Shown: positions 38,292 to 48,830, numbered from the stretch's first letter. The stretch is 62,500 nucleotides of DNA from Rhizobium gallicum bv. gallicum R602sp (GCF_000816845.1 NZ_CP006877.1:1-62500), one strand, 5' to 3'. Notes: generated by a model from the letters alone, not told the origin. A program made the numbers and translations.

Positions 38292-40081
38292 GATGACACC
38301 GAGACTGCGGGGAGGGCCAGAATGAAGCGGGCGCCAAGCACATCTGCCCTTTCTGCATCGATGATGTTTTCGGCACGCAACGAGCCGCCATGGGCCTCTG
38401 CGATCTGACGGCTGATCGACAGGCCAAGACCGGAATTTTGCCCGAACCCTTCTGACTCGGGCCGGTCGGTATAGAAGCGCTCGAAGATGCGGTCGATATT
38501 TTCGGCCTGGATGCCCGGACCGTTGTCTTCGATATAGACAATGCAGCGCGACCGGGTGCGGAACAGCCGGACGGTGATCTTGCCGCCTTCATCCGGAACG
38601 AAGGAGCGGGCATTCTCGATGAGGTTGGTAATGATCTGACCGATACGCAGATCATGACCATTGACGACGAAGCGCGTCTTGACGCCGGGCTTGCGTTCGA
38701 TCGCGAGCTCGATCTGTACCTCTTTATTCTTGTGGCGAATCTGCCTTGAAACCTCCACCAGATCGCTGAGGAACACCTCGAGATCGACGGATCGAGCATC
38801 GACGCGGGCAAGTTCGGCATCGAGGCGCGAGGCGTCGGAGATATCGCTGATGAGACGATCGAGGCGGCGGACGTCGTGCTGGATCACATCCATCAACCGC
38901 TTCTTGGAATCGTCCGACTTGGCTAGCGGCAGCGTTTCCACGGCGCTGCGAAGCGAGGTCAGTGGGTTCTTGAGCTCGTGGCTGACATCGGCGGCAAAGC
39001 TCTCGATCGCATCGATACGGTCATAAAGTGCGGTAGTCATCTCGCGGAGCGCGATCGAAAGGTTGCCGATCTCGTCCTGGCGGGCTGAGAAATCCGGGAT
39101 TTCCTCGCGCTCCTTTGCGCCGCGCCGGACGCGGATCGCCGCAGCCGAGAGACGGCGAAGCGGATTGGCGATGGTCGAAGAAAGAACCAGCGACAACAGA
39201 ACATTGACGAGTGTCGCCACACCGAAGACGCGCATGATCGCCAAGCGTTCGGCATGAACGATGTTGTCGATGTCACCGGCTTGCGTCGAAAGCAGCAGAA
39301 CGCCGAGAACGGCACGAAAACGCTGGATCGGGACAGCTACAGAGACGATGAGTGCGCCCTTGTCGGTGGTGCGTACAACGGCGCCGCGCACTCCCGTCAA
39401 CGCATTCATCACTTCCGGATAGATCGACCCGTCGCCACCCGGCGCTTCCTTGTAGACCGGCAGATTTCCAGGCTGGAGCGCCTTGTTGAAAAGGGTTGTA
39501 AGCCATTCAGCCCAAGTCTGCTTCTCTTCCTCCACCGGCGGCAGGTCGAAGCGCAAGACCTGACCTCGCGAATAGAGATGGCGCGAATCGAGAAGCAAGT
39601 TGGCATCGGCATCAAAGATGCGGGCACGCGTCCGCGTGGGCGAAATCAACCGTCTGAGAACCGGTGCTACCTTTTCCGGATCGATCGGGAATTCAAGATC
39701 CTCATCATTCGGGACGGGCGTAATGCTCTGCCCGGCCTGCAGTTCGAGAAGCTTCTGCGGATCGATGGTGATAGAGTTCGTATCGACGGAGGCCGATGCC
39801 GAAACCGCACCGGCGATGATTTCGCCCTGCGTGAGCAAGCTCTCGACGCGGGCGTCGATCAGGCCCTCGCGAAACTGGTTGAGGTAAAGAATGCCGCCGA
39901 CAAGGACGAGCAGTGCTGCGAGATTGAAGAAGAGGATGCGGCGCGTCAGGCTCGAAAAGACCGCATTGCCGAAGATGCGGCGAATGATGGTGAAGGGATG
40001 CGACCAGCGCCTTCCCCTGACACGGCGGCCGCTCAAGCCTTCCGCATCATCCAAATCCCTTTCCTGCACCAACTGTGCCAA
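38288..40081 (-). CDS. chvG: Sensor histidine kinase ChvG (ExoS)
   Basis: A 597-residue inner-membrane kinase that senses acid and envelope conditions and phosphorylates ChvI. It has a membrane segment at about 50-67, a periplasmic domain, a second segment near 285-305, HAMP, and the H-box AADVSHELKNPLTSLRSAVE with normal histidine. ATP-binding boxes are NLIENARSF, EDNGPGIQ and GLGLSISRQI. The best start is a TTG at 40081, with AAGGG about 7 nt before it; no in-frame ATG is found upstream. In rhizobia and Agrobacterium the pair is needed for symbiosis, succinoglycan and acid response. It lies 77 nt after chvI. Confidence 0.93.
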   Translation of the reverse strand: MAQLVQERDLDDAEGLSGRRVRGRRWSHPFTIIRRIFGNAVFSSLTRRILFFNLAALLVLVGGILYLNQFREGLIDARVESLLTQGEIIAGAVSASASVDTNSITIDPQKLLELQAGQSITPVPNDEDLEFPIDPEKVAPVLRRLISPTRTRARIFDADANLLLDSRHLYSRGQVLRFDLPPVEEEKQTWAEWLTTLFNKALQPGNLPVYKEAPGGDGSIYPEVMNALTGVRGAVVRTTDKGALIVSVAVPIQRFRAVLGVLLLSTQAGDIDNIVHAERLAIMRVFGVATLVNVLLSLVLSSTIANPLRRLSAAAIRVRRGAKEREEIPDFSARQDEIGNLSIALREMTTALYDRIDAIESFAADVSHELKNPLTSLRSAVETLPLAKSDDSKKRLMDVIQHDVRRLDRLISDISDASRLDAELARVDARSVDLEVFLSDLVEVSRQIRHKNKEVQIELAIERKPGVKTRFVVNGHDLRIGQIITNLIENARSFVPDEGGKITVRLFRTRSRCIVYIEDNGPGIQAENIDRIFERFYTDRPESEGFGQNSGLGLSISRQIAEAHGGSLRAENIIDAERADVLGARFILALPAVSVSS

Positions 40082-40158
40082 CGACAGGCCCTTTCGGAGG
40101 GCGTGGCGGTCTCCCGCCTCCAGCCCTCGACAATACTCATGCGCCGCGCCGACAGGCG

Positions 40159-40890
40159 TCAGGCTGCTTCGCGGAAGCGGTACCCCACTCCGTAAAGCGT
40201 TTCAATCATATCAAAGTCGGTATCGACCATCTTGAATTTCTTGCGAAGCCGCTTGATGTGGCTGTCGATGGTACGGTCGTCGACATAGACCTGTTCGTCA
40301 TAGGCCGCGTCCATCAGCGCGTCGCGGCTTTTCACCACGCCCGGCCGTTGTGCGAGCGAGTGAAGGATCAGGAACTCGGTTACCGTCAGCGTCACCGGTT
40401 CGCTCTTCCATGTGCAGGTATGGCGTTCCTGGTCCATCACCAGCTGGCCGCGTTCGAGTGAGCGCGCGAGCTGGGCAGCGCCTGTTTTTGGCGCGGCGCC
40501 AGCGCCAGCAACCGTCGTTGTTTCCCGGCTGGAAGCCCGGCGAAGCACGGCGCGGACCCGTTCCACGAGCAGTCGCTGGGAGAATGGCTTGGTGATGAAG
40601 TCATCGGCACCCATCTTCAGGCCGAAGAGTTCGTCGATCTCCTCGTCCTTGGACGTGAGGAAAATCACCGGCATATCGGATTTCTGCCGCAACCGGCGCA
40701 AGAGCTCCATTCCATCCATGCGCGGCATCTTGATATCGAAGATAGCGAGTTGCGGAGGGCGCGCGATAAGGCCATCGAGGGCCGAGGCGCCATCCGTATA
40801 GGTTTCGACCTTGTATCCTTCGGCTTCCAGTGCGATCGACACGGAAGTCAGGATATTGCGGTCGTCGTCAACGAGCGCGATTGTCGCCAT
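40159..40890 (-). CDS. chvI: Response regulator ChvI
   Basis: An OmpR-type DNA-binding response regulator, 243 residues, partner of ChvG. The receiver has [12 protein letters not shown], phospho-acceptor Asp52 in [11 protein letters not shown], and the lysine in [10 protein letters not shown]. The winged helix ends with [18 protein letters not shown] and GVGYRF. The ATG at 40890 gives the conserved [10 protein letters not shown] start with GGAG 9 nt away; ATGs at 40899 and 40908 are possible. It diverges from pckA. Confidence 0.95.
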   Translation of the reverse strand: MATIALVDDDRNILTSVSIALEAEGYKVETYTDGASALDGLIARPPQLAIFDIKMPRMDGMELLRRLRQKSDMPVIFLTSKDEEIDELFGLKMGADDFITKPFSQRLLVERVRAVLRRASSRETTTVAGAGAAPKTGAAQLARSLERGQLVMDQERHTCTWKSEPVTLTVTEFLILHSLAQRPGVVKSRDALMDAAYDEQVYVDDRTIDSHIKRLRKKFKMVDTDFDMIETLYGVGYRFREAA

Positions 40891-41232
40891 GGTGTTCATC
40901 TCCGTCATCTATGCGCATCTCCCGGAATGTCTGATGTCCCCAGGCCGGCCCAACGACCGGAGGCGCTTATGGAGGATAAAGGTGGAACAAATTGTGGCAA
41001 AGATAAAGGGCAGGCATTGCTGCAATGTGCAAATGGTGGACGCACGTGGCGCGGCGAAAACCAAACCCAAACGCATAATTCAAACGATTTAAAATACACG
41101 AAGGAAATTTAAATCGATTAATTATTTGATATCATTATATTTTCGCCATTTTGCACTATTGCTTTTTAAAATTGGTCACCGTAGTTTTGCTCTTGGTTTT
41201 AACGGCGGAAGCCTTGGACGAAAGGAAAAGCC
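40891..41232. other. chvI-pckA divergent control region
   Basis: A 342-nt gap with no gene. The chvI-proximal part is GC-rich; the pckA-proximal 150 nt are strongly AT-rich, with several TTTAAA/ATTTAAAT runs that probably hold the pckA promoter. A short perfect palindrome CATTGC-T-GCAATG lies at 41015-41027. In Agrobacterium pckA lies next to chvGI and is acid-inducible through ChvGI (established knowledge), so a ChvI site may be here, but I cannot identify it with confidence. Confidence 0.5.
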
Positions 41233-42843
41233 ATGGAGACGTTCGGAATTCACAACCCGGCGATAACGCTGGCGACGATTGGTTTGAGCGGCGCAAAAAG
41301 CGTCCGCTATAACCTCACCGCCGCCTCCCTTTATGAAGAAGCGATTCGCCGCGGTGAAGCCGAACTGACGGCCCAAGGCGCCCTTCGTGCATTGACGGGA
41401 CAACATACCGGCCGCTCGCCACGCGACAAATTCGTCGTTCGCGATGCCAATACCGACGGCGAAATCTGGTGGGACAACAACAAGCCGATGTCGCCGGAGC
41501 ATTTTGCCTTGCTGCATCAGGATATGCTGGCGCATGCCGCCGGCAAGGAGCTTTTCGCCGAGGACCTGATCGGCGGCGCCGACAAGAACTACTCGCTGCC
41601 GACGCGTGTGGTGACGGAATTTGCCTGGCACTCGCTTTTCATCCGCAATCTTCTGATCCGTCCGGAGCTTTCTGCCCTTGCATCCTTCGTGCCGAAACTG
41701 ACGATCATCGATCTGCCGAGCTTCAAGGCCGATCCGAAGCGTCACGGCTGCCGCAGCGAGACGGTTATTGCATGCGACCTGACGAACGGTCTCGTGCTGA
41801 TCGGCGGCACATCCTATGCTGGAGAGATGAAGAAATCCGTCTTCACCGTACTCAACTACCTCTTGCCGTCAAAGGGTGTCATGCCGATGCATTGCTCGGC
41901 TAATGTCGGCCCGGATGGCGATTCTGCGGTCTTCTTCGGCCTCTCCGGCACCGGCAAGACGACGCTGTCGGCTGATCCGTCGCGCACCCTGATCGGAGAC
42001 GACGAGCATGGCTGGGGCGAAAACGGCATCTTCAATTTCGAAGGCGGCTGCTACGCCAAGACAATCCGTCTTTCGGCGGAGGCGGAGCCGGAAATCTACG
42101 CGACAACGCAGCGTTTCGGCACGGTACTGGAAAACGTCGTGCTCAACGAACTGCGCGAGCCCGATTTCGACGATGGCTCGTTGACGGAAAATACGCGCTG
42201 CGCCTATCCGCTGAATTTCATTCCCAATGCCTCGAAGACGGGCCTTGCCGCGCATCCGAAAACGATCATCATGCTGACGGCGGATGCTTTCGGCGTCATG
42301 CCGCCTATCGCGCGTCTGACGCCGGATCAGGCCATGTATCACTTCCTTTCCGGCTACACCGCAAAGGTCGCCGGCACGGAAAAGGGAGTGACGGAACCAG
42401 AAGCGACGTTCTCGACCTGCTTCGGTGCGCCGTTCATGCCGCGTCATCCAACCGAATATGGCAATCTGCTGAAAGAACTCATCCATCGCCACGGTGTTGA
42501 ATGCTGGCTTGTCAATACCGGTTGGACGGGTGGTGCTTATGGTACCGGCAAGCGCATGCCGATCAAGGCCACACGTACTTTGCTGTCGGCAGCGCTCTCC
42601 GGCGAACTGGCCAAGGCAGATTTCCGCATTGATCCTAATTTCGGTTTCGCGGTGCCCGTGACTGTCGCTGGCGTCGAAAGCGGTATTCTCGATCCGCGCT
42701 CTACGTGGGCCAACGGTGCAGCCTATGATATTCAGGCAGAAAAGCTCGTCTCCATGTTCATTTCGAACTTCGCGAAGTTTGAGGCACATGTCGACGGCGG
42801 CGTGCGCGATGCGGCGCCCGGCATCAAGGCTGCGGCCGAATAG
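41233..42843 (+). CDS. pckA: Phosphoenolpyruvate carboxykinase (ATP)
   Basis: First committed step of gluconeogenesis, oxaloacetate + ATP to PEP, essential for growth on C4-dicarboxylates in rhizobia. The 536 residues include [10 protein letters not shown], the P-loop [16 protein letters not shown], the metal-binding [10 protein letters not shown] and [23 protein letters not shown] precedes the ATG at 41233. It diverges from chvI and ends at a clear terminator. Confidence 0.97.
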   Translation: METFGIHNPAITLATIGLSGAKSVRYNLTAASLYEEAIRRGEAELTAQGALRALTGQHTGRSPRDKFVVRDANTDGEIWWDNNKPMSPEHFALLHQDMLAHAAGKELFAEDLIGGADKNYSLPTRVVTEFAWHSLFIRNLLIRPELSALASFVPKLTIIDLPSFKADPKRHGCRSETVIACDLTNGLVLIGGTSYAGEMKKSVFTVLNYLLPSKGVMPMHCSANVGPDGDSAVFFGLSGTGKTTLSADPSRTLIGDDEHGWGENGIFNFEGGCYAKTIRLSAEAEPEIYATTQRFGTVLENVVLNELREPDFDDGSLTENTRCAYPLNFIPNASKTGLAAHPKTIIMLTADAFGVMPPIARLTPDQAMYHFLSGYTAKVAGTEKGVTEPEATFSTCFGAPFMPRHPTEYGNLLKELIHRHGVECWLVNTGWTGGAYGTGKRMPIKATRTLLSAALSGELAKADFRIDPNFGFAVPVTVAGVESGILDPRSTWANGAAYDIQAEKLVSMFISNFAKFEAHVDGGVRDAAPGIKAAAE

Positions 42844-42869
42844 GTTCTAAAATATTGATGATTCACGTG

Positions 42870-42894
42870 AAACCCGGCCCATTCCGCCGGGTTT
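42870..42894 (+). terminator. Rho-independent terminator of pckA
   Basis: 9-bp stem AAACCCGGC / GCCGGGTTT with a 7-nt loop, followed by TTCTTT; 26 nt after the pckA stop. Confidence 0.92.
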
Positions 42895-42941
42895 TTCTTT
42901 GCGTGTTTTAAAATTCCCGCGGATATGAGATAGAAGCCCGC

Positions 42942-43376
42942 ATGGCCAGCGACGCGCTCTATATCAACGACGGGATCACCATCGCTGGATGGGAGCTGAC
43001 GGAACAATTTGTTCTGGCCGGTGGCCCCGGCGGCCAAAATGTCAACAAGGTTTCGACGGCCGTCCAGCTGTTCTTCAATATCCCCAATTCACCTTCGCTT
43101 CCCGATCGCGTCAAGACGAATGCCATCAAGCTTGCCGGCAAGCGCATGTCGAAAGAGGGCGTGCTGATGATCGAGGCAAGCCGCTTTCGCAGCCAGGATC
43201 GCAATCGCGAGGATGCGCGAGAACGCCTCAAGGAACTGATCCTTGGGGCCGCCAAGCCCCCACCGCCACCGCGCAAGAAAACGAAACCGACCAAAGGCTC
43301 GATCGAACGCCGCCTGAAGGAAAAATCCGGGCGCGCCGAAGTGAAGAAGATGCGCGGCCGTCCCGGCGGAGAATGA
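42942..43376 (+). CDS. arfB: Alternative ribosome-rescue hydrolase ArfB (YaeJ)
   Basis: A 144-residue peptidyl-tRNA hydrolase that frees ribosomes stalled at the end of mRNAs lacking a stop codon. The catalytic GGQ is at residues 30-32 within LAGGPGGQNVNKVSTAVQL. The basic C-terminal tail (KKTKPTKGSIERRLKEKSGR), which enters the empty mRNA channel, is present, distinguishing it from a release factor. alkB starts one base after its stop. Confidence 0.95.
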   Translation: MASDALYINDGITIAGWELTEQFVLAGGPGGQNVNKVSTAVQLFFNIPNSPSLPDRVKTNAIKLAGKRMSKEGVLMIEASRFRSQDRNREDARERLKELILGAAKPPPPPRKKTKPTKGSIERRLKEKSGRAEVKKMRGRPGGE

Positions 43377-43377
43377 T

Positions 43378-43989
43378 ATGACGGAGCTTTCGACCGGCGT
43401 CCGTCACTTTCCGGAATATCTGGACCGCGCCCGGCAGGAAGCGCTCGTGGAAATGATCCGCAGCATCGTCGCTGAGGCTCCGCTTTTCGTGCCCGTGATG
43501 CCGAGCACGGGCAAACCGATGTCGGTCCGGATGAGCAATTGCGGTCCACTGGGCTGGGTCACCGATAAGGAGCGCGGCTACCGCTATCAATCGACGCATC
43601 CTGTCACCGGCAGGCCGTGGCCGGCGATGCCGGACGTCTTGCTCGACATCTGGAACGGTGTTTCCGACTGCGAAAAACCGCCGCAGGCTTGCCTGATCAA
43701 TTTCTATTCGGACGACGCAAGAATGGGTCTGCATCAAGACAGGGACGAGCAGGATTTGAAGGCGCCTGTCGTTTCGATCTCCCTCGGCAACAGTTGTCTT
43801 TTCCGCATCGGCGGGCTTTCCCGCACAGACCGCACGCGGTCGGTCAAACTCGCCAGCGGCGATATCGTGGTTCTTGGGGGCGAAGGGCGTTTATGCTTTC
43901 ACGGCGTCGACCGCATCTATCCGGCAACTTCGACGCTGCTCAAGAATGGCGGGCGGATCAATCTGACGTTAAGGCGTGTGGATCCGTGA
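43378..43989 (+). CDS. alkB: AlkB-type alpha-ketoglutarate-dependent DNA repair dioxygenase
   Basis: Removes alkyl lesions from DNA/RNA bases by Fe(II)/2-oxoglutarate-dependent hydroxylation. Residues that fit the 203-residue AlkB fold are the iron ligands in MGLHQDRDEQD (His-x-Asp), the distal histidine in CFHGVDRI, and the oxoglutarate arginines in INLTLRRV. LINFYSDDARMG matches the NYY-type substrate loop. It begins one base after arfB, so the two are probably co-transcribed. It converges with coaA, 6 nt apart. Confidence 0.92.
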   Translation: MTELSTGVRHFPEYLDRARQEALVEMIRSIVAEAPLFVPVMPSTGKPMSVRMSNCGPLGWVTDKERGYRYQSTHPVTGRPWPAMPDVLLDIWNGVSDCEKPPQACLINFYSDDARMGLHQDRDEQDLKAPVVSISLGNSCLFRIGGLSRTDRTRSVKLASGDIVVLGGEGRLCFHGVDRIYPATSTLLKNGGRINLTLRRVDP

Positions 43990-43995
43990 ATCCGG

Positions 43996-44991
43996 CTAGA
44001 GCTTCCTGAGCGCGACCTGCTCGATGAGGTGGTTTTCGCCCTTGCGCAGGATCAGATCAGCCCGTGGGCGGGTCGGCAGGATGTTCTGCCGGAGATTCTT
44101 CAGGTTGATGTTGGCCCAAAGACCTTCGGCGATGGAAAGCGCTTCTTTTTCGCTGATCGAGGCATAGCGATGGAAATAGGAATTCGGATCGCGGAAGGCG
44201 GTTTCGCGCAGACGCATGAAGCGTGTGACATACCAGTTGTGGATCAGTTCTTCTTCGGCATCGATGTAGATCGAGAAATCGAAAAAGTCGGAAACCATCG
44301 GCACGATCTTGCCGTCGGCCGGAAGGTCGCGCGACTGCAGAACGTTGATGCCTTCGAAAACCAGGATGTCGGGCCGGTCGATGATCGTGTATTCGTTCGG
44401 AACGACGTCATAGACCAGATGAGAATAGACGGGCGCCTTCACATTCGGCTGTCCGGCCTTGATCGCGGAGAGAAATTTCAGGATGGCGCCTGTGTCGTAG
44501 CTTTCGGGAAAGCCCTTGCGCTGCATAAGGTTTTCCCGCTCGAGTACTGCGTTTTGATGCAGAAAGCCGTCGGTCGTGATCAGGTCGACCTTTGGACTCG
44601 ATGGCCAGCGCCGCAGCAGTTCCTTCAAGATACGCGCGGTCGTTGATTTACCGACGGCGACGGAGCCGGCGATGCCGATGACGAATGGTGTTTTCGTCAC
44701 GTCGGACAAGCTGAGGAACCGGTTGCGCTGTTCAAAGAGCAATTGCGATGATTCGACATGTGAGGAGAGCAGACGCGACAGCGAGAGGTAGATGCGCCGG
44801 ACTTCGTCGAGATCGACCGGATCGCCCATCGAGCGCAACCTCGCGACCTCCTCGGCCGTGAGCGTGAGCGGCGTGTCGGCGCGGAACTTCGCCCATTCCT
44901 CGGAAGAAAAGAAATTATACGGCGAATAGGAATTCGCCTGGAAGTGATCGAGCGTTTCTGGCGCCCCGAGAATTTGCGTCGCGATACTCAT
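43996..44991 (-). CDS. coaA: Pantothenate kinase, type I
   Basis: Rate-setting step of CoA synthesis, ATP-dependent phosphorylation of pantothenate. The P-loop [37 protein letters not shown] and [12 protein letters not shown] are hallmarks; the length of 331 residues is normal. Its ATG overlaps the hisE stop by 4 nt, so it is the last gene of the his run. Together with coaE near the left end, two steps of CoA synthesis lie in this window. Confidence 0.96.
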   Translation of the reverse strand: MSIATQILGAPETLDHFQANSYSPYNFFSSEEWAKFRADTPLTLTAEEVARLRSMGDPVDLDEVRRIYLSLSRLLSSHVESSQLLFEQRNRFLSLSDVTKTPFVIGIAGSVAVGKSTTARILKELLRRWPSSPKVDLITTDGFLHQNAVLERENLMQRKGFPESYDTGAILKFLSAIKAGQPNVKAPVYSHLVYDVVPNEYTIIDRPDILVFEGINVLQSRDLPADGKIVPMVSDFFDFSIYIDAEEELIHNWYVTRFMRLRETAFRDPNSYFHRYASISEKEALSIAEGLWANINLKNLRQNILPTRPRADLILRKGENHLIEQVALRKL

Positions 44992-45311
44992 GAACTCTGC
45001 CGGCTGGCCTTTTCCTTGACGCCGGATTGAGCCGTACGCCGCTCAAGCTCCGCCATCACATCCTGCAACGGAATGCCTGCTATCTTCAATACGACCAAAA
45101 GGTGATAGAGGAGGTCGGCCGCCTCGTAGGTAAGATTGGCGCGATCCCCCGCTACAGCAGCCATGACGGCTTCAATGGCTTCTTCGCCGAGTTTCTTTGC
45201 TGCCTTCTGCTGCCCGGCGGCAACGAGCTTCGCCGTCCAGGATTCATCCGGTGAGGCCTTCGACCGCTCATCGACGATCTTTTCCAGATCGGAAAGGGAA
45301 AATCCGGTCAT
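44988..45311 (-). CDS. hisE: Phosphoribosyl-ATP diphosphatase
   Basis: Second step of histidine synthesis. This is a 107-residue MazG-like all-helical protein with [34 protein letters not shown] and [13 protein letters not shown]. The ATG at 45311 gives the family start [10 protein letters not shown]; the open frame extends far upstream into hisF in another phase and that part is not coding. HisE is separate from HisI here, as usual in Rhizobiales. Confidence 0.95.
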   Translation of the reverse strand: MTGFSLSDLEKIVDERSKASPDESWTAKLVAAGQQKAAKKLGEEAIEAVMAAVAGDRANLTYEAADLLYHLLVVLKIAGIPLQDVMAELERRTAQSGVKEKASRQSS

Positions 45312-45325
45312 ACTGTCGCTTTCAA

Positions 45326-46114
45326 TCAGTCGAGGCGCATCGCGATGCCATGCGAAGACATATAGTGCTTCGCTTCGCCGACGGAATAGGTGCCGAAATG
45401 GAAGATGGAGGCAGCAAGCACGGCATTGGCATGACCATCCTTCACCCCTGCGACCAGATCGTCGAGATCGCCGACGCCGCCCGATGCAATGACGGGCACG
45501 CGAACGCAATCGGCGATCGCCCGGGTGAGCTCAAGATCGTAGCCGACTTTCGTGCCGTCGCGATCCATCGAGGTGACAAGCAGCTCGCCGGCGCCGCGCG
45601 CAACCATCGTCTGTGCAAATTCCACGGCATCGATGCCGGTCGCGGTGCGGCCGCCGTGAGTATAGATTTCCCAGGCGCTCAAGTTGTCCTGGCCAACAGC
45701 CTGCGTGCGCCGTCGCTTGGCGTCGATCGAAACGACGATGCATTGGTCGCCGAACTTGTCGGCAGCTTCAGCGACGAAGTCTGGATTGTTCACGGCCGCC
45801 GAATTGATCGAGACCTTGTCGGCACCGCACAGCAGCAGCTTGCGGATATCGCCGATGCTGCGCACGCCGCCGCCGACAGTCAGTGGCATGAAGCACTGTT
45901 CGGCGGTGCGGGAAACGACATCGAAGATCGTTTCGCGATTGTCCGATGAGGCCGTGATGTCGAGGAAGCACAGCTCGTCTGCGCCGGCAGCATCATAGGC
46001 TTTCGCAGCCTCGACCGGATCACCGGCATCGATCAGGTTGACGAAGTTGACGCCCTTGACGACACGGCCGTCTTTGACGTCGAGGCAAGGGATGACGCGG
46101 GCTTTCAGGGTCAT
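45326..46114 (-). CDS. hisF: Imidazole glycerol phosphate synthase, cyclase subunit
   Basis: With HisH makes imidazole glycerol phosphate and AICAR from PRFAR. A 262-residue barrel with the catalytic aspartates in [15 protein letters not shown] and [14 protein letters not shown], and phosphate-binding [10 protein letters not shown] and IASGGVGDL. The ATG at 46114 overlaps the hisA stop by 4 nt. Order hisB-DUF2628-hisH-hisA-hisF-hisE-coaA. Confidence 0.97.
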   Translation of the reverse strand: MTLKARVIPCLDVKDGRVVKGVNFVNLIDAGDPVEAAKAYDAAGADELCFLDITASSDNRETIFDVVSRTAEQCFMPLTVGGGVRSIGDIRKLLLCGADKVSINSAAVNNPDFVAEAADKFGDQCIVVSIDAKRRRTQAVGQDNLSAWEIYTHGGRTATGIDAVEFAQTMVARGAGELLVTSMDRDGTKVGYDLELTRAIADCVRVPVIASGGVGDLDDLVAGVKDGHANAVLAASIFHFGTYSVGEAKHYMSSHGIAMRLD

Positions 46115-46860
46115 TGTGTGTCTTCCTTTTCCCGCGCCGCCTTGATCAGCGCCAAGGCTTCCCGAGGATCAATTCGTCCATCATACAGCGCACGGCCGGA
46201 GATGGCACCTTCCAGCTTGCGGGCGTCGGGCTGCAGCATGCGCTTCACATCCTCGATCGAAGCGAGCCCGCCCGAGGCAATCACCGGGATCGAAACGGCA
46301 TCGGCAAGCTCCAGTGTCGAGGTCCAGTTGATGCCGGTCAAAATCCCATCGCGATCGATGTCGGTGTAGATGATTGCCGCCACGCCGGCACCTTCGAATT
46401 TCCTGGCAAGTTCGACGACGCCAAGCTCGGAGGCTTCCGCCCAGCCCTCCACGGCCACCTTGCCACCCTTCGCATCGATGCCGACGGCGACGCAGCCCGG
46501 AAACTGCCTGCAGGCCTCGATGACCAGCGCCGGATCGCGAACGGCAACCGTACCGAGGATCACACGTGTCAGGCCGCGGGAGAGCCAGTTTTCGATATGC
46601 GACAGCGTTCGGATGCCGCCGCCGAGCTGCACCGGATTCTTCGTTGCCTTGAGGATCGTGTCGACGGCCGCGCCATTGACGCTTTCGCCGGTAAAGGCGC
46701 CGTTGAGGTCAACAACATGCAGCCATTCGAAGCCCTGGTCTTCGAACGTTTTCGCCTGTGATGCAGGGTCGGGGTTGTAGACCGTTGCCTGCTCCATATC
46801 GCCGAGCTTCAGGCGAACGCATTGGCCGTCCTTGAGGTCTATTGCTGGAAATAGGATCAT
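46111..46860 (-). CDS. hisA: Phosphoribosylformimino-5-aminoimidazole carboxamide ribotide isomerase
   Basis: Amadori isomerase of histidine synthesis, a 249-residue barrel related to HisF. The active-site aspartates lie in [14 protein letters not shown] and [14 protein letters not shown]; phosphate loops are LGGGIRTL and ASGGLAS. It follows hisH by 30 nt and overlaps hisF by 4 nt. Confidence 0.97.
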   Translation of the reverse strand: MILFPAIDLKDGQCVRLKLGDMEQATVYNPDPASQAKTFEDQGFEWLHVVDLNGAFTGESVNGAAVDTILKATKNPVQLGGGIRTLSHIENWLSRGLTRVILGTVAVRDPALVIEACRQFPGCVAVGIDAKGGKVAVEGWAEASELGVVELARKFEGAGVAAIIYTDIDRDGILTGINWTSTLELADAVSIPVIASGGLASIEDVKRMLQPDARKLEGAISGRALYDGRIDPREALALIKAAREKEDTQ

Positions 46861-46890
46861 GTTGGTTCAGTCCTTGCGGTCTGCGCGAGC

Positions 46891-47541
46891 CTAAGGCTTC
46901 CAGCGCAGGAAATTGGTGATCAGGGCGAGACCGAGCTTCTGGCTCTTCTCCGGATGGAATTGCGAACCTGCCATGTTGTCGCGTCCGACGAAGGCCGTCA
47001 TCGCTCCGCCATACTCTGTCGTGGCGATGACATCGCCGGCGCTTTCGGCGGCCAGATAGTAGGAATGCACGAAATAGGCATGCAGGCCATCAGGCCCTGT
47101 CGGAATGCCTTCGAAGAGTGGATGCGGATGCCGAAGGTCGAGTGTGTTCCAGCCGATTTGCGGAATCTTGAGGTCGGGATCGTCCGGTGTCATTTCAACG
47201 ACGTCGCCAGGAATCCAGCCGAAACCTTCCGTCACCGTTTTTTCAAGGCCGCGCGACGACATCAGCTGCATACCGACGCAGATACCGAGGAATGGCCTTG
47301 TCTTCCTCTCAACCGCTTCGATCAGCGCTTCGGTCATGCCGGGAACGGCATCGAGCCCGTGGCGGCAATCGGCATAGGCACCCACACCCGGCAGCACGAC
47401 CCGATCGGCCGACGCGACATTCTCGGCCTTGTCCGTTAGATCGATGTGGGCGTCGATGCCTGCCTCGCGTGCGGCGCGTTCGAAGGCCTTCGTTGCCGAG
47501 CGCAGATTGCCCGAGCCGTAGTCGATAATTGCGACGCGCAT
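46891..47541 (-). CDS. hisH: Imidazole glycerol phosphate synthase, glutamine amidotransferase subunit
   Basis: Provides ammonia to HisF. It is a 216-residue class I amidotransferase with the nucleophile cysteine in [12 protein letters not shown] and the catalytic His/Glu in SQFHPEKSQ. The ATG at 47541 shares its last base region with the stop of the DUF2628 gene (TGATG), showing translational coupling. Confidence 0.97.
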   Translation of the reverse strand: MRVAIIDYGSGNLRSATKAFERAAREAGIDAHIDLTDKAENVASADRVVLPGVGAYADCRHGLDAVPGMTEALIEAVERKTRPFLGICVGMQLMSSRGLEKTVTEGFGWIPGDVVEMTPDDPDLKIPQIGWNTLDLRHPHPLFEGIPTGPDGLHAYFVHSYYLAAESAGDVIATTEYGGAMTAFVGRDNMAGSQFHPEKSQKLGLALITNFLRWKP

Positions 47542-48020
47542 CAGCGTCCTCCGTTAAACCCAAAGAGACCAAGCGAAGTCGTATTGCCATGGCGGCCGGC
47601 GGAGTGCGGATGTCGCTCCCACTCCGGCGCGGGCATGCGGTCGCCATCGGTCTCGATATTCGAAAAATAGATCTCTTCCGCGGTCGCAAGCGAATCTGCC
47701 GTAATCACGGCTTCCTCGTTCCAGCCTTTGGAAGCGAGATTTCGGATTCGCAGGTTCTGGCCCTCGAAGCCGGCTAGGATGCAAGTGCCGAGCGTGATCG
47801 CAAAGCCTGCCGGCCAGAGTCCGGGCCGATCCATTAAAACGCCGCCGAGCCCCTGAAGCAGGAATGCTGCAATCGCATAGAGCCAAAGCCGGTGTAGAAG
47901 AAGCCATAGCCAGGGAAAGAGAAAGCCGAGCAACGTGAAGCCGTCGCGGATGACGCGCGTCTTCTCATGGGTGACGTCCGTTCCGCCAGGAGCCGTCAAA
48001 ACCAGATAGCTGGAAGTCAT
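47541..48020 (-). CDS. DUF2628 family membrane protein within the his operon
   Basis: A 159-residue protein I recognise as DUF2628. Hydrophobic segments lie at about residues 28-45 ([17 protein letters not shown]) and at 48-90 ([12 protein letters not shown], then [13 protein letters not shown]), with a polar C-terminal half. Function unknown. The ATG at 48020 with GGGAG 10 nt upstream is chosen over a TTG at 48029. Its position between hisB and hisH, coupled to hisH, is typical for Rhizobiales but gives no biochemical clue. Confidence 0.8.
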   Translation of the reverse strand: MTSSYLVLTAPGGTDVTHEKTRVIRDGFTLLGFLFPWLWLLLHRLWLYAIAAFLLQGLGGVLMDRPGLWPAGFAITLGTCILAGFEGQNLRIRNLASKGWNEEAVITADSLATAEEIYFSNIETDGDRMPAPEWERHPHSAGRHGNTTSLGLFGFNGGR

Positions 48021-48044
48021 ATCGTTCAAGCTCCCTGAAGGGGC

Positions 48045-48653
48045 TCAGACGAGCGTGCCCTTCGTCGAGGGAACACGGCCCGCCTGTCTTGGATCGATCT
48101 CTGTCGCCATGCGCAACGCGCGGGCAACGGCCTTGAAGCAGGTCTCTGCAATATGGTGGTTGTTGGCACCATAATGGTTCAGGATATGCAAGGTGATGCC
48201 GGCGTTCTGCGCAAGTGCCTGGAAGAATTCGCGGATAAGTTCAGTGTCGAAGGTGCCGATCTTTGGCGCGTTGAAGGCGACGTTCCAGACAAGGAACGGC
48301 CGGCCGGAAAGATCGACGGCGGCTTTCGTCATCGTTTCGTCCATGGCAAGGTCGATCGAAGCATAGCGCGTGATGCCACGGCGGTCGCTGAGCGCTTGTG
48401 CAATCGCCTGGCCGATCGCAATCCCGGTATCTTCGACCGTGTGGTGATCGTCCACATGCAGGTCGCCCTTCGTCTCGATCTCCATATCGATCAGGGAATG
48501 TCGCGAAAGCTGATCGAGCATGTGGTCGAAGAAGCCGATGCCCGTCGAGATCTTGGCTTTGCCGCTACCATCAAGATTGACGGAAACGGAAACCGAAGTC
48601 TCGTTGGTCTTGCGCGAAACATTGCCCATGCGGCTTGCTGCAGTCTCGGCCAT
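48045..48653 (-). CDS. hisB: Imidazoleglycerol-phosphate dehydratase
   Basis: Converts imidazole glycerol phosphate to imidazole acetol phosphate. It is a 202-residue manganese enzyme with paired metal motifs [16 protein letters not shown] and [18 protein letters not shown], and [12 protein letters not shown]. It is mono-functional, without the phosphatase domain of the enterobacterial HisB. First gene of the leftward his run, divergent from hslV. Confidence 0.97.
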   Translation of the reverse strand: MAETAASRMGNVSRKTNETSVSVSVNLDGSGKAKISTGIGFFDHMLDQLSRHSLIDMEIETKGDLHVDDHHTVEDTGIAIGQAIAQALSDRRGITRYASIDLAMDETMTKAAVDLSGRPFLVWNVAFNAPKIGTFDTELIREFFQALAQNAGITLHILNHYGANNHHIAETCFKAVARALRMATEIDPRQAGRVPSTKGTLV

Positions 48654-48830
48654 ATGGCTGCTCCATCAGGAATGACGGCCGTTCCTTATCAGGCGTTCCC
48701 TAAAATATCCAGAAGCGCACCGGCAGAAAAACCGGCCCATTTGCAATCGGCATCGGCCAACTTACATAGGGCTCACAGGGCCGGAGAGCGGCTCGGCGTA
48801 ACGCCCGCTGATCCGGGCAAGGATGTTTTG

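Noticed and set aside
41155..41175. Possible sigma-54 promoter (TTTGCAC...TTGCT) before pckA
   Set aside because: The spacing between the -24-like and -12-like elements is wrong.
43005..43017. Palindrome GAACAATTTGTTC inside arfB, at first sight an SOS-like site
   Set aside because: It lies within conserved codons (EQFVL) and does not have the GTTC-N7-GTTC layout.
48153..48830. Long N-terminal extension of hslV overlapping hisB
   Set aside because: HslV must begin with Met-Thr-Thr so that threonine becomes the nucleophile; the upstream open part is antisense to hisB.
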